This document shows, in pieces, positions 1 to 8,182 of a DNA stretch of 38,061 nucleotides; the stretch's first letter is position 1; each line of letters begins with the position of its first letter. The position numbers and the translations under genes were made by a program. A model generated the notes under the pieces. That model did no database searches and was not told where the DNA came from. It worked only from the letters and a program-made list of their open reading frames with translations. The stretch is from Megasphaera sp. MJR8396C (lineage in GTDB: Bacteria > Bacillota > Negativicutes > Veillonellales > Megasphaeraceae): assembly GCF_001546855.1 (NCBI RefSeq), contig NZ_KQ958188.1:1-38061 (forward strand). The letters run 5' to 3'.

Positions 1-12
1 TCGGAGTATCCT

Positions 13-150
13 GCCCGCATTTAGATGAAAAATATCTTGGTCTCGACTGAAGTCGGAAAAGACAGGCCATAAGCCACTTGACAGGCTGCGGGTCCTTGTG
101 GTAACATTAATACATTGCGTGAGCAAAATTTATTTTTTGAATTACTAATA
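13..150 (+). promoter_or_regulatory. Structured 5' leader of rpsD, probable S4 autoregulatory leader
   Basis: The region folds into a junction closed by CCCGCA (14-19) with TGCGGG (87-92). Inside are a GTCT/AGAC stem (40-43 with 60-63) carrying a CGAC/GTCG hairpin with a TGAA loop (44-55), and a GCC/GGC hairpin (73-75 with 84-86). Firmicutes rpsD genes often carry a leader that binds S4 and represses its own synthesis, and position and complexity fit that. I infer the class from context and have not matched it to a covariance model. The promoter probably lies before the window edge. Confidence 0.55.
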
Positions 151-166
151 TGAGGTGATGTAGAAA

Positions 167-754
167 ATGGCAACGAGGAGAGACCCGCGTTTTAAGGAAT
201 GTCGCCGGTTCGGAGTTAATGTGTACGGACACCCTAAGGCATTAAAACGCGTACGTAAAGATCAGCGTCAGAAAAAAATGTCTGAATATGGCACGCAGTT
301 ATTGGAAAAACAGAAACTTCGCGCATACTACAATTTGCTCGAACGTCAGTTTGTCCGTTATTATGATAAAGCCAAGAAGATGGAAGGCGTAACGGGCCAG
401 AACATGCTGAAATTATTGGAATGCCGCTTGGATAACTTAGTATACCGTATCGGTTTTGCTAACTCTATCCGCCAGGCACGCCAGATGGTCAACCACGGCC
501 ACATTTTGGTCAATGGCAAACGCTGCGATATTCCGTCGGCACACGTAAAAGTTGGCACGGTTATCACGCTGAAAGAAGATTCCCGTTCTAACGAAATGTA
601 CAAAAAATCCTTCCAGGAATTAAAAACCTTCGACGTTCCCTACGTTGAAAAGAATTTCGATGGCTTTGAAGGCACTCTTACCCGTATGCCTGAACGCGAC
701 GAAATCCCTGTAGAAATCAACGAAACACTGATCGTCGAATTGTACTCCAAATAA
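167..754 (+). CDS. rpsD: 30S ribosomal protein S4
   Basis: Primary 16S rRNA-binding protein that nucleates small-subunit assembly and often represses its own translation. At 195 aa it has normal length: an N-terminal S4 region followed by the S4 RNA-binding domain at about residues 85-150 ([12 protein letters not shown], then [12 protein letters not shown]). The N-terminus has a single Cys rather than the four-Cys zinc site of some S4 proteins, so it is the zinc-free form. The ATG is preceded by GAGGTGATG at a good distance. The gene stands alone, away from the alpha operon, which is common in Firmicutes and fits regulation by the folded leader upstream. A terminator follows directly. Confidence 0.97.
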   Translation: MATRRDPRFKECRRFGVNVYGHPKALKRVRKDQRQKKMSEYGTQLLEKQKLRAYYNLLERQFVRYYDKAKKMEGVTGQNMLKLLECRLDNLVYRIGFANSIRQARQMVNHGHILVNGKRCDIPSAHVKVGTVITLKEDSRSNEMYKKSFQELKTFDVPYVEKNFDGFEGTLTRMPERDEIPVEINETLIVELYSK

Positions 755-772
755 GAATTATTTGAGTATGAT

Positions 773-808
773 AAAAAAGCGTTGTCTTGTAAAAGACAGC
801 GCTTTTTT
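773..808. terminator. Bidirectional intrinsic terminator between rpsD and the convergent gene
   Basis: A 16-bp stem (773-788 with 793-808, loop GTAA, one G-T pair) with A-run and T-run flanks. It can terminate rpsD on the plus strand and the minus-strand gene ending at 840. Confidence 0.9.
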
Positions 809-839
809 GATGTGTAAAAATAAGAGAAAAGGTTCGATG

Positions 840-1799
840 TCAGTCGGCCTGTTCTAAAAGGGTCAGGCCTTTGTCGGCGGCATAGTAGGTGCCGGCCTGT
901 TTTCCAGTCATGAGGCAGCCCGTGTCGACCAGGTCTTTGATGAGGGCCAGGTCCGGCTGTTCCGGGGCGGCCATTTCCTCCGGCGTCCCTTCTTCGCGTT
1001 CGACGGCGGCGATGTAGGCGGCCTTGCGGTCGTCAGCAGTCGGTTCCTTTTCGACATAGGTCAGGGACGGCAGGTAGAGGGGATAGTCCTTCTTGGCTTC
1101 CAGGAAGAATTTCCCGATGCCGATGGCCTTGCTGAGGAGATTGCCTTCTTCCGTCTTGATATCCATTTCGTCGCAGATGGCGTCGATCTTATTGGACGAG
1201 AAATGGTAGTATTTTTTGGCGGCTTCCATCGTATCGGCATAGCGGAAGGACGGAGCCTTGATGCCGTAAATGTGAAGGGCGTGGGTGATGCAGCCGAAGA
1301 CGAAGGGGGCGTTGTGGGCGACGAGGGTCTTGCCTTCGATGAGTTTTTCAAGGCCGGCCTGCCAGTATTCACCGAATTCATCGGCTTTGGACAGATCTTC
1401 CCAGCGGTGCCGGCCTCCCGTGGCCGACAGGTTGTTTTCTGGCGGACGGATGTAAAAGTACCGCGTGTCTTTTAGCTCGCCCTTGTCGAATTCGGCCAGG
1501 GCCAGGAGACAGATGGAATAAGGCTGTTCATTGGCAAGCTCGATGGAAACGGCCGTAAAGTGCTGGGGGAAGCGGCGGAGTTTCCCTTTTTCTACGAGGG
1601 GATATTTGTAGTAGCCTTTTTCCGGCTTAATGTCGTATTGATGGAGGTTGTCGACCTTCACGTGGACTTTGGTTACCAGGTCTTTTTCATACTTTGCCTT
1701 GCGCCGCTTTTTTCGCAGGGCCGACGTCAGGGAGTAGAGGACGGCTCCGATGAAGATGATTGTGGCGACCGTGGTTACGATGTGGATGATGGGATCCAT
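840..1799 (-). CDS. Membrane-anchored DEDDh exonuclease-like protein, catalytic residues lost
   Basis: The 319-aa product starts with a single hydrophobic helix (about residues 3-26) and a basic stretch (RKKRRKAK), so the rest is probably cytoplasmic and membrane-tethered. Residues about 80-235 resemble the DNA polymerase III epsilon-type exonuclease fold: FTAVSIELAN matches the usual AIDFETAN motif, and LVAHNAPFVFG matches LVAHNAPFDF. The first Asp is Ser, the motif-II Asp is Val, and no H-x4-D motif is visible near GNLLSKAIGIGK; only the motif-I Glu remains. It is therefore likely not a nuclease. I chose the ATG at 1799 over the TTG at 1808 because AAAGGA sits at the right distance from the ATG. 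It lies 23 bases after the secreted-protein gene, probably as one transcript. Its role is unknown. Confidence 0.7.
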   Translation of the reverse strand: MDPIIHIVTTVATIIFIGAVLYSLTSALRKKRRKAKYEKDLVTKVHVKVDNLHQYDIKPEKGYYKYPLVEKGKLRRFPQHFTAVSIELANEQPYSICLLALAEFDKGELKDTRYFYIRPPENNLSATGGRHRWEDLSKADEFGEYWQAGLEKLIEGKTLVAHNAPFVFGCITHALHIYGIKAPSFRYADTMEAAKKYYHFSSNKIDAICDEMDIKTEEGNLLSKAIGIGKFFLEAKKDYPLYLPSLTYVEKEPTADDRKAAYIAAVEREEGTPEEMAAPEQPDLALIKDLVDTGCLMTGKQAGTYYAADKGLTLLEQAD

Positions 1800-1822
1800 A
1801 ACTATCAATCCTTTTCAGTGTA

Positions 1823-2266
1823 TTATTCTTGGAAAAAATTCATGTTGTAGCAGGCCCGGAACGCCCGGTTGGCCGCATTGCCATTGGCCGAGAGGCGGTC
1901 TGTCGTCTTGACTTCCGGATTGGCCAGGGCCAGGGTGGACAGGATATTGCCTGCCGGGTCGTAGCCGACGTCGCCGAGGGTCTGGGTTTTTACCGATTGG
2001 GATTTAAAATTGTAGAAAAAATTGTTATCATATCCTTGTAAGGTATTGTTGGCATAATCGTAGGTCACAACCGTCGCCCGGATGATGTAGTACGGCGGGT
2101 CGTAGCGGACGGACTGGATCGTACTCATATCGATGTACGATTCCGTCGTATCGTCGTGGCCGACCTGGACGAAGCGGGGATTGTTGTCGAGAAAATTATT
2201 CGCCGAGGCGAAAAGGGTCAACAAAAACAAGAAGGAGACGGCAAGACTGGCCGTTTTTTTGAACAT
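1823..2266 (-). CDS. Secreted small protein of unknown function
   Basis: A 147-aa protein with a clear signal peptide (MFKKTASLAVSFLFLLTLFA, cleavage near ASA-N) and a mature domain of about 120 residues. The stretch YIDMSTIQSV followed by an aromatic-rich strand pattern recalls small surface-exposed domains of the adhesin-E type seen in Negativicutes, but the match is by eye and weak. There is no Cys at a lipobox, so it should be periplasmic or secreted, not a lipoprotein. AAAGGAAG lies 8 bases before the ATG. It is the first gene of a likely two-gene unit with the exonuclease-like protein. Confidence 0.75.
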   Translation of the reverse strand: MFKKTASLAVSFLFLLTLFASANNFLDNNPRFVQVGHDDTTESYIDMSTIQSVRYDPPYYIIRATVVTYDYANNTLQGYDNNFFYNFKSQSVKTQTLGDVGYDPAGNILSTLALANPEVKTTDRLSANGNAANRAFRACYNMNFFQE

Positions 2267-2371
2267 AAGGCATACTTCCTTTCTGGCCTTTTTAGAAAGG
2301 CCGTATTGGCTATAAATATATTATATAGGAATTGACAGACAATACAAGAATATATATTGTAGAAGTAGGAG

Positions 2372-2400
2372 TTTAGACAGCTTAGGTCGAATACTATAAT
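2372..2400 (+). promoter_or_regulatory. Possible promoter for the gene at 2417
   Basis: TTTAGA (2372-2377), a 17-base spacer and a consensus TATAAT (2395-2400). The start would fall within 10 bases of the RBS, giving a very short leader. A TTGACA at 2332-2337 is an alternative -35 for another start. The whole divergent gap 2267-2404 is very AT-rich. Confidence 0.35.
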
Positions 2401-2416
2401 TATAGAGGTGATAATA

Positions 2417-3040
2417 GTGGATGTGATATACATTGGACTGCCTTTTGTCTTTTGGCAGGAAGATGAATCGAAACACGGACTGGATATTCACGTGACCGAA
2501 GGATTTCAAAAATTAGGGTTTCACGTCTATCCGCTCAACGCCGGCGACAACGCGGAAGAGATCTGTGCGGCCTATAATCTGCATACGTCTTTTGTCGAAG
2601 AAGAAGCCGATATCGCGCCGACGGAAGAATTTATTTCAGAACACGTCTTATGGGAAGACTTTCCCTTGCTGTATATTTCGGAAGCGGCGGCGACGTCGGA
2701 AGATGAATATACGCAGTTCGTCTTCCATACGGCGGAACTGGCCCGGGACAACGGCCTCATCGTAGCCGCGGAAGTCAATGACTGCGACGACGAGGAAGAC
2801 GATCCCTATCCGTGGCGGTACAAGGCGACCGTCCTTTGGACTCACGGCGATATCCTGCCTACGGGCGGCCCGAACTGCGCCGTGACCTTGGCAATCGGTC
2901 AGGGAATCACCGTGTCCGACGGCAATGAAGAGCGGCACTACGACAAGTCGGTCGTCAGCGAAATATTTATTCCTTATTTTCTCCAGGGACTCTTAGAAGG
3001 ACAAGACCCCTTTTCGATCGCAGCATCGTACGAGTCCTGA
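2417..3040 (+). CDS. Unknown acidic protein
   Basis: A 207-aa soluble acidic protein with no signal peptide or membrane segment and no family that I recognise. There is an acidic run (NDCDDEEDD) in the middle and a glycine-containing PTGGPNCAVTLAIGQG segment near the end. The GTG at 2417 is preferred to the GTG at 2408, because GAGGTG (2405-2410) lies six bases before it and overlaps the upstream one. It is followed after 17 bases by the moaB-like gene and so probably starts the moaB-cobU-cobS transcript. Whether it acts in that pathway cannot be told from the sequence. Confidence 0.75.
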   Translation: MDVIYIGLPFVFWQEDESKHGLDIHVTEGFQKLGFHVYPLNAGDNAEEICAAYNLHTSFVEEEADIAPTEEFISEHVLWEDFPLLYISEAAATSEDEYTQFVFHTAELARDNGLIVAAEVNDCDDEEDDPYPWRYKATVLWTHGDILPTGGPNCAVTLAIGQGITVSDGNEERHYDKSVVSEIFIPYFLQGLLEGQDPFSIAASYES

Positions 3041-3057
3041 GTTAGGAGGGTTTTACT

Positions 3058-3549
3058 TTGAATCACAAAAAAACAGAAGAACACCCGTTGCGGGCAGCCA
3101 TTCTTACTATCAGCAACAGCCGTACCTTTTCCGACGATACGAACGGCTTGCTCATTCAGTCGCTGTTGGCGCAGCACGGCCACCAGGTCGTCGACTATCA
3201 GATCGTGAAGGACGACCGGGCTGAAATCGAGCGCCATCTCCATGAATGGGTATGCAGTGTCGACCTGGTCATTACCAGCGGCGGTACGGGGATTGCAAAA
3301 AGGGACGTGACCGTCGAGACCGTGGAAGCTCTCTTCGATAAAACGATCCCGGCCTTTGGCGAGATGATGACCTATTTTGCCTATCGGCGGGTCTGCGGCG
3401 TTCAGGCCATGGCCTATCGGGCGACGGCCGGCATCATTCACCAGTGCCAGGTCTACTGCCTGCCGGCTCTTCCCAGTCTGATTAAAATCGGCATGGAAAA
3501 GATCGTGTTGCCGGAAGTGTTCCATCTGTATTCGGAAATCAAGAAATGA
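3058..3549 (+). CDS. moaB: MoaB/Mog-family molybdopterin-binding protein
   Basis: MoaB/Mog proteins bind molybdopterin, and Mog-type members adenylylate it before molybdenum insertion. The 163-aa product has the family signature TSGGTGIAKRDVT and a C-terminal GIIHQCQVYCLPALP segment. The usual LPGSP motif reads LPALP and the usual SRA reads YRA, so substrate binding may be altered. The start is TTG, with GGAGGG 7-8 bases upstream and no better ATG. Its end overlaps cobU by four bases (ATGA), so it is translationally linked to cobalamin genes. No other molybdenum genes are in the window, so the exact role is open. Confidence 0.85.
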   Translation: MNHKKTEEHPLRAAILTISNSRTFSDDTNGLLIQSLLAQHGHQVVDYQIVKDDRAEIERHLHEWVCSVDLVITSGGTGIAKRDVTVETVEALFDKTIPAFGEMMTYFAYRRVCGVQAMAYRATAGIIHQCQVYCLPALPSLIKIGMEKIVLPEVFHLYSEIKK

Positions 3550-4124
3550 TGGGAAATTCGAAGATCGTATTGGTAACGGGCGGGGCCCGGAGCGGAAAGA
3601 GCGACTTTGCCGAGCGCTACGCTGCGGTCCTGCCCGGCCGTCATGCCTATGTGGCGACGGCTACGGTGTCTGACGAGGAAATGGCCCGGCGCATCGCCCT
3701 TCACCAAAAGCGCCGACCGGCATCGTGGGCGACTTGGGAAGTGCCCGATCACTTGCCCGCCGTCCTCGGCGACCTTTGCCAGACCGCCGATGTCGTCCTC
3801 GTCGACTGCCTGACGATTTATTTTTCAAATTATCTCTGGGCCCATGATGGAGACGACGACGAAACCGTCATAGACGGCGCCTTGGCGGAGCTTAGAGCCA
3901 TCGTGAAAGGCTTTCGAAAAGCCGGCGTGACGGCCGTTTTTGTCACCAATGAGCTGGGCTGCGGCATCGTGCCTATGGAACAGGTCAGCCGCCTCTATCG
4001 GGATCTCATCGGCCGCATCAATCAGGAAGCGGCCCGCGAGGCCGACGAAGTCTACGTCTCCGTTTGCGGCATTACGACGGAGTGGAAGCATCGGGCCGTG
4101 ATCTTGCCGGAGGTGAAACCATGA
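3546..4124 (+). CDS. cobU: Adenosylcobinamide kinase / adenosylcobinamide-phosphate guanylyltransferase
   Basis: This enzyme phosphorylates adenosylcobinamide and then transfers GMP to give AdoCbi-GDP, the activated lower half acceptor in cobalamin assembly. The 192-aa protein has a Walker A loop GGARSGKS (residues 12-19), the guanylyl-acceptor His in RIALHQKRRP (His53) and VDCLTIYFSNYLW typical of CobU. It overlaps moaB upstream and cobS downstream by four bases each. A second ATG at 3549 would give a product one residue shorter. Confidence 0.95.
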   Translation: MMGNSKIVLVTGGARSGKSDFAERYAAVLPGRHAYVATATVSDEEMARRIALHQKRRPASWATWEVPDHLPAVLGDLCQTADVVLVDCLTIYFSNYLWAHDGDDDETVIDGALAELRAIVKGFRKAGVTAVFVTNELGCGIVPMEQVSRLYRDLIGRINQEAAREADEVYVSVCGITTEWKHRAVILPEVKP

Positions 4125-4873
4125 AGGCTTTTCTCATTGCCCTACAATTTTTATCGCGGATCCACCTGGCCTCCCAGGAGGTTTGGACGGACGAAGACTT
4201 TGGCCGCTCCGTCCTTTTCTTTCCCCTCGTAGGCCTTGTCATCGGCCTATTACTATCGGCGCTGTACGGCGCTCTTTCCTTTATCCTTGATCCTTTTGGC
4301 CGCGCCGTCTTGGTCGTGGCCTTTTGGTTCTATTTGACGGGCGGTCTCCATGCCGATGGCTATATGGATACGGCCGACGGCCTTTTTTCCGGCCGCAGCC
4401 GGGAACGGATGCTGGAAATCCTGAAGGACAGCCGCGTCGGTTCCGGCGGCGTCATGGCCTTCGTCTTTTTGGTCCTTTTAAAAGTGACCTTTTTGAGCCA
4501 GCTCGAACCGAAAGCGGCGATGCTGAGCCTCGTGGCCGTCCCGGCGGCAGTCCGGTTTGGAACGCTGATTAGCATCTTTCAGTTTCCCTATGCCCGGAAA
4601 GAGGGCTTGGGGAAGGCCTTTGTTACCTATGCGCCGCCTCACACGACGGCCAAGGCCCTGGTGCTGGCCCTGCTGCCCGTCTTTCTTTGCGGGCCTTTTT
4701 ATTTGGCCTTCTTAGGGGCGGCCATGATCTTGTCCTTATGGGCCAACCTTGGCATCAGCCGCAAACTCGGCGGCGTCACCGGCGATACCTACGGCGCCGT
4801 CATCGAAGGCAGTGAAATGGTTTTGCTCCTTCTCGTCGTTATCGGTAGCAAGGCCGTTCATTTCCTGTTATAA
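4121..4873 (+). CDS. cobS: Adenosylcobinamide-GDP ribazoletransferase (cobalamin synthase)
   Basis: The membrane enzyme that joins AdoCbi-GDP with alpha-ribazole (or its phosphate) to make adenosylcobalamin. It has 250 aa with about six hydrophobic helices and the family motifs LQFLSRI near the start, GGLHADGYMDTADGLFSG (residues about 70-87), and DSRVGSGG. The start is the ATG at 4121, since GGAGGTG precedes it by a few bases and it overlaps the cobU stop; a longer reading frame upstream is an artefact. A terminator at 4893 closes the unit. cobT and cobD are not adjacent. Confidence 0.95.
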   Translation: MKAFLIALQFLSRIHLASQEVWTDEDFGRSVLFFPLVGLVIGLLLSALYGALSFILDPFGRAVLVVAFWFYLTGGLHADGYMDTADGLFSGRSRERMLEILKDSRVGSGGVMAFVFLVLLKVTFLSQLEPKAAMLSLVAVPAAVRFGTLISIFQFPYARKEGLGKAFVTYAPPHTTAKALVLALLPVFLCGPFYLAFLGAAMILSLWANLGISRKLGGVTGDTYGAVIEGSEMVLLLLVVIGSKAVHFLL

Positions 4874-4892
4874 TATCTATGTCTCGCCCTCG

Positions 4893-4926
4893 GGACGGCG
4901 CCTGTTTTACGGCGTCCGTCCTTTTT
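4893..4926 (+). terminator. Intrinsic terminator after cobS
   Basis: GGACGGCGCC (4893-4902) pairs with GGCG-T-CCGTCC (4911-4921) with one bulged T, followed by TTTTT. Confidence 0.85.
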
Positions 4927-4984
4927 CGTAAGGAGAGACGACACGAAGAAGAATTTTATGGATTTTCGATAATGGAGGATATTC

Positions 4985-5638
4985 ATGATTACATTATATT
5001 TAGCGCGTCACGGTGAAACGGACGGAAACGTACAGCAGTGGTACCAAGGTTCTACCGATGTACCCATCAATGCCCACGGGCTGGAACAGGCCAAATGCCT
5101 CGGCGATTTTTTCAGCCATACCCACCTCGATGCCGTATACAGCAGTACCCTCCAGCGGGCCATGGCCACGGCGGAATGCGTAGCGGCGCCGCACGGCTTG
5201 TCGGTCATCCCCGATGAATCGTTGAAGGAAGCCGACTTTGGCGAATGGGAAGGCCATACGTATGAAGAGATTACGACCAAATGGCCGGGCGAACTGGAAG
5301 CTGTCTATGCCTCTGACGGGTCTCTCCCGGCTCGCGGTGGCGAATCGTTCTGCCAGGTCCGGGACCGCATCTTGAAAGGGACCCGCGACATCCTTTCTAA
5401 GCATAAGGACGGCGACAGCGTTTTCATCGTCTCTCACGGTGCGGCCCTGCGCTGCCTCCTCTTTGGCCTCTTGGGCCTCGATATGCGTCGCATCTGGTGC
5501 TTCCAGCAGTTCAATACGGCCTTTAATGTCGTGGAATATTACGGCGACCGCAACGTCTTGACCCTCCTCAACAGTACCCGCCATTTAGAAGGTACGGCGG
5601 GCTATCTGCCCCAATGGGACAAGATGCCTTCCTTATAA
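4985..5638 (+). CDS. Histidine phosphatase, possibly alpha-ribazole phosphatase
   Basis: A 217-aa phosphoglycerate-mutase-fold phosphatase. The phospho-acceptor is His9 in LARHGET, and the second catalytic His is His151 in VSHGAALR. EADFGEWEGHTYEEI is typical of the CobC/GpmB-like branch. It follows cobU-cobS, so removal of phosphate from alpha-ribazole-5'-phosphate is a reasonable guess. The cobS terminator separates it and it sits directly before a pseudouridine synthase gene, so a general sugar-phosphatase role is equally possible. GGAGG precedes the ATG by seven bases. Confidence 0.85.
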   Translation: MITLYLARHGETDGNVQQWYQGSTDVPINAHGLEQAKCLGDFFSHTHLDAVYSSTLQRAMATAECVAAPHGLSVIPDESLKEADFGEWEGHTYEEITTKWPGELEAVYASDGSLPARGGESFCQVRDRILKGTRDILSKHKDGDSVFIVSHGAALRCLLFGLLGLDMRRIWCFQQFNTAFNVVEYYGDRNVLTLLNSTRHLEGTAGYLPQWDKMPSL

Positions 5639-5647
5639 GGATCGCTT

Positions 5648-6358
5648 ATGGGAAAGGCCATGCGCCTCGATAAACTCCTGGGCCATACGGGCTGGGGGAC
5701 GAGGAAGGAATTAAAAGACTTATGTAAGAGTGGTCAGGTCACGATAAACGGCGACATCTGCCGCGACAGCAGCCGCAAGGTCGACCCCGATCAGGACGTC
5801 GTTGCCGTTGGCAGCCAGATCGTATCGTACGAAGAATATATTTATCTCATGCTCTATAAGCCCTCTGGCGTCGTCTCGGCTACGGAAGACAACGTGTCGC
5901 AGACGGTTATCGACCTCTTGCCGCAAAAGTATCAGGGCAGCCGATTGTTTCCCGTGGGCCGGCTGGATAAAGATACGACGGGCCTTTTGTTTTTGACCAA
6001 CGACGGTACCTGGGCCCACGGTATTACGTCGCCGAAAAAGCATCAGCCTAAGCGCTATGAAGCCGTCGTTGAAGGCGATATCCCCGCCGATATCGGGGAG
6101 CGCTTCGCCGCCGGTATCGTCCTGTCTGACGGTCTCGAATGCCTGCCGGCAGCGGCCGAACAGACGGGCGACCATACGATTGCCGTCGTCGTCGAAGAAG
6201 GAAAGTTCCACCAGGTCAAGCGCATGTGTGCCGCCGTCGGACTTACGGTGACGAAACTCCATCGCCGGTCTATTGGCCCGGTGTTCCTCGATGAAAACTT
6301 GCAGCCCGGTGAGTTTCGCCCGCTGACCGATGACGAGCGACGTAGCTTGTCGTTATAA
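5648..6358 (+). CDS. rsuA: RsuA/RluB-family pseudouridine synthase
   Basis: It isomerises a specific uridine in ribosomal RNA; the length and single N-terminal S4 domain best fit the 16S U516 enzyme RsuA. The 236 aa comprise an S4 RNA-binding domain (residues 6-60) and a catalytic domain with Asp107 in GRLDKDTTGLLFLTNDG and KRYEAVVEG. The ATG at 5648 has AAGGA upstream. It starts nine bases after the phosphatase stop, so the two are probably co-transcribed. RluB-type specificity cannot be excluded. Confidence 0.88.
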   Translation: MGKAMRLDKLLGHTGWGTRKELKDLCKSGQVTINGDICRDSSRKVDPDQDVVAVGSQIVSYEEYIYLMLYKPSGVVSATEDNVSQTVIDLLPQKYQGSRLFPVGRLDKDTTGLLFLTNDGTWAHGITSPKKHQPKRYEAVVEGDIPADIGERFAAGIVLSDGLECLPAAAEQTGDHTIAVVVEEGKFHQVKRMCAAVGLTVTKLHRRSIGPVFLDENLQPGEFRPLTDDERRSLSL

Positions 6359-6387
6359 CGGATAATATATCCTTTTGATTTTTTACC

Positions 6388-6416
6388 TTTTCAGGCAAGA
6401 TAAAATATGGTATTAT
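6388..6416 (+). promoter_or_regulatory. Probable promoter for the peptidase-efp unit
   Basis: TTTTCA (6388-6393), a 17-base spacer and TATTAT (6411-6416) in an AT-rich gap just before the peptidase RBS. Confidence 0.45.
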
Positions 6417-6448
6417 AAAATATGATTGAATTAATATAAGGTGATAGT

Positions 6449-7516
6449 ATGATAGAACAACGAATTGCCGATTTGCGTGCCTTCCTCGAAGCACACGATG
6501 CCGACGGCGCCATTATCGTTCAGCCCGAGAACCTGCGTTACTTCAGCGGTTTTACCGGCGGCGAAGGGGCCTTGGTCATCGGCCTTGATAAGGCCGTACT
6601 GTGGACGGATTCCCGTTATACGGAACAGGCCGTACAGCAGTCGGGCTCGTGGTATGACATCGAAAATCATCAGGGTGCCTTGGCCCGCTCCATACGCCAG
6701 TCTCTGACCGACATGGACTTGGGCGTTGCGGCCTATGAAGAAAACTTTATGACCCATTATTTATATGAAGCCATTGCCGACGGAGCGCTCTGCGGCTTCC
6801 TTCCCTGCGACATGACCGGTCTTCGGGCCGTGAAAGAATCGTACGAATTGGAAGCGACGCGCAAAGCCAGCCAGATTGCCGATCAGGCTTTTTCGGATCT
6901 CCTGCCTTACATCAAGCCAGGCGTTACGGAAAAAGAAATGGCCGCTCGTCTTGAAAGCAATATGCTGCTTCTCGGGTCTGAAGAAAAATCCTTTACGACG
7001 ATCGTCGCCTCGGGCAAGCGCTCGGCCATGCCTCACGGTACAGCCAGCCCTAAGGTCATTGAAAAGGGCGATTTCGTTACCTTTGATTTCGGTGCCGTCT
7101 GGGATGGCTATCATTCCGACATTACCCGGACCGTCGTCGTCGGTAAGGCGACGCAGGCCCAAAAGGATTTCTACAATCTCATCTTAGAAGGGCAGAAGAT
7201 GGGCGTATCCCTGGTAAAGGCCGGGAGTTCCTGCCGGGCCATTGATTATGCCGTACGCAACTATTTTGCCGGCTATCACGTCAGTCAATATTTTACGCAT
7301 TCCCTGGGACATGGGACGGGGCTTGAAATTCATGAACAGCCAGTGCTGTCACCCCGCTCGACCGGTGTCTTACAAGAGAATATGATAGTCACGGTCGAAC
7401 CGGGACTGTACATAGAAGGCAAGTTTGGCGTCCGCATTGAGGATTCCGTTGCCGTAACAGCCGACGGCTGTGAAATTTTAACCAAAACACCCAAAGAATT
7501 GATGGAGCTGTTATAG
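6449..7516 (+). CDS. Xaa-Pro aminopeptidase family protein (M24B)
   Basis: A cytoplasmic metallopeptidase that removes residues next to proline. The 355-aa protein has an N-terminal creatinase-like domain (residues 5-130) and a pita-bread catalytic domain. All five metal ligands are visible: Asp213 and Asp224 ([17 protein letters not shown]), His288 ([12 protein letters not shown]), Glu317 (VEPGLYI) and Glu331 (VRIEDSV). It is followed after 13 bases by efp, a common Firmicutes pairing that gives shared transcription. Both proteins deal with proline-rich sequences, though the link may be only positional. Confidence 0.93.
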   Translation: MIEQRIADLRAFLEAHDADGAIIVQPENLRYFSGFTGGEGALVIGLDKAVLWTDSRYTEQAVQQSGSWYDIENHQGALARSIRQSLTDMDLGVAAYEENFMTHYLYEAIADGALCGFLPCDMTGLRAVKESYELEATRKASQIADQAFSDLLPYIKPGVTEKEMAARLESNMLLLGSEEKSFTTIVASGKRSAMPHGTASPKVIEKGDFVTFDFGAVWDGYHSDITRTVVVGKATQAQKDFYNLILEGQKMGVSLVKAGSSCRAIDYAVRNYFAGYHVSQYFTHSLGHGTGLEIHEQPVLSPRSTGVLQENMIVTVEPGLYIEGKFGVRIEDSVAVTADGCEILTKTPKELMELL

Positions 7517-7529
7517 GAGGAGTTTACAC

Positions 7530-8087
7530 ATGATTACTAGTAATGATTTCAGACCAGGCGTAACGATTGAAATCGACGGCCAGGTATGGCAGGTTGTTGA
7601 ATTTCAGCATGTAAAACCGGGTAAAGGCGCTGCCTTCGTACGCGCTAAGATTAAAAACCTCGAAACCGGTGCCGTTATCGAACGTACCTGGAATGCCGGC
7701 GAAAAGGTTCAGGACGGCCACGTCGACCGCCGCCAGATGCAGTACCTTTATGAAAATGAAGGCATGTACTGTTTCATGGACAACGAAACGTATGAACAGA
7801 TTGAATTGAACAAAGACTCCCTCGGCGATGCAGCTAACTTCCTCAAGGAAGAAATGAATGTATCGGTCATGATGTTCAAAGGCAAAGTCATCGGCATCGA
7901 CCTGCCGGCTTCCGTTGAACTCAAAGTCGTTGAAACCGACCCCGGTGTCCGTGGTGACACCGCTACTGGCGGCAGCAAACCGGCCACGCTTGAAACGGGT
8001 TATGTCGTCAAAGTACCGCTCTTTATCAATGAAGGCGAAGTTCTCCAAATCGATACGAGAACCGGCCAGTATATCGGCAGAGCTTAA
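7530..8087 (+). CDS. efp: Elongation factor P
   Basis: It binds between the ribosomal P and E sites and relieves stalling at consecutive prolines. The 185-aa protein has the three OB-like domains, with the exposed loop [10 protein letters not shown] placing Lys32 at the tip, the position modified in many bacteria. No EpmA/EpmB-type modification genes are nearby, so the modification state is unknown. GGAGGAG precedes the ATG. Confidence 0.97.
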   Translation: MITSNDFRPGVTIEIDGQVWQVVEFQHVKPGKGAAFVRAKIKNLETGAVIERTWNAGEKVQDGHVDRRQMQYLYENEGMYCFMDNETYEQIELNKDSLGDAANFLKEEMNVSVMMFKGKVIGIDLPASVELKVVETDPGVRGDTATGGSKPATLETGYVVKVPLFINEGEVLQIDTRTGQYIGRA

Positions 8088-8128
8088 GGTTAACGGATTA
8101 CCGTGTTAGCCGCTAGCATAGGGTATTC

Positions 8129-8162
8129 AAGGGGCTTCGCGCGTGCGACAGCCCCTTTTTTT
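8129..8162 (+). terminator. Intrinsic terminator or attenuator between efp and the Asp23 genes
   Basis: AGGGGCT (8130-8136) pairs with AGCCCCT (8150-8156), with an inner CGC/GCG stem and a T-run to 8162. The next RBS starts nine bases later, which leaves no room for a promoter after it. Confidence 0.85.
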
Positions 8163-8182
8163 GGATGAAAGAGGTGATGTTC

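Noticed and set aside
13-100. Cobalamin riboswitch, because of GCCACTTG
   Set aside because: The rest of the B12-box and the arrangement do not fit, and the downstream gene is rpsD.
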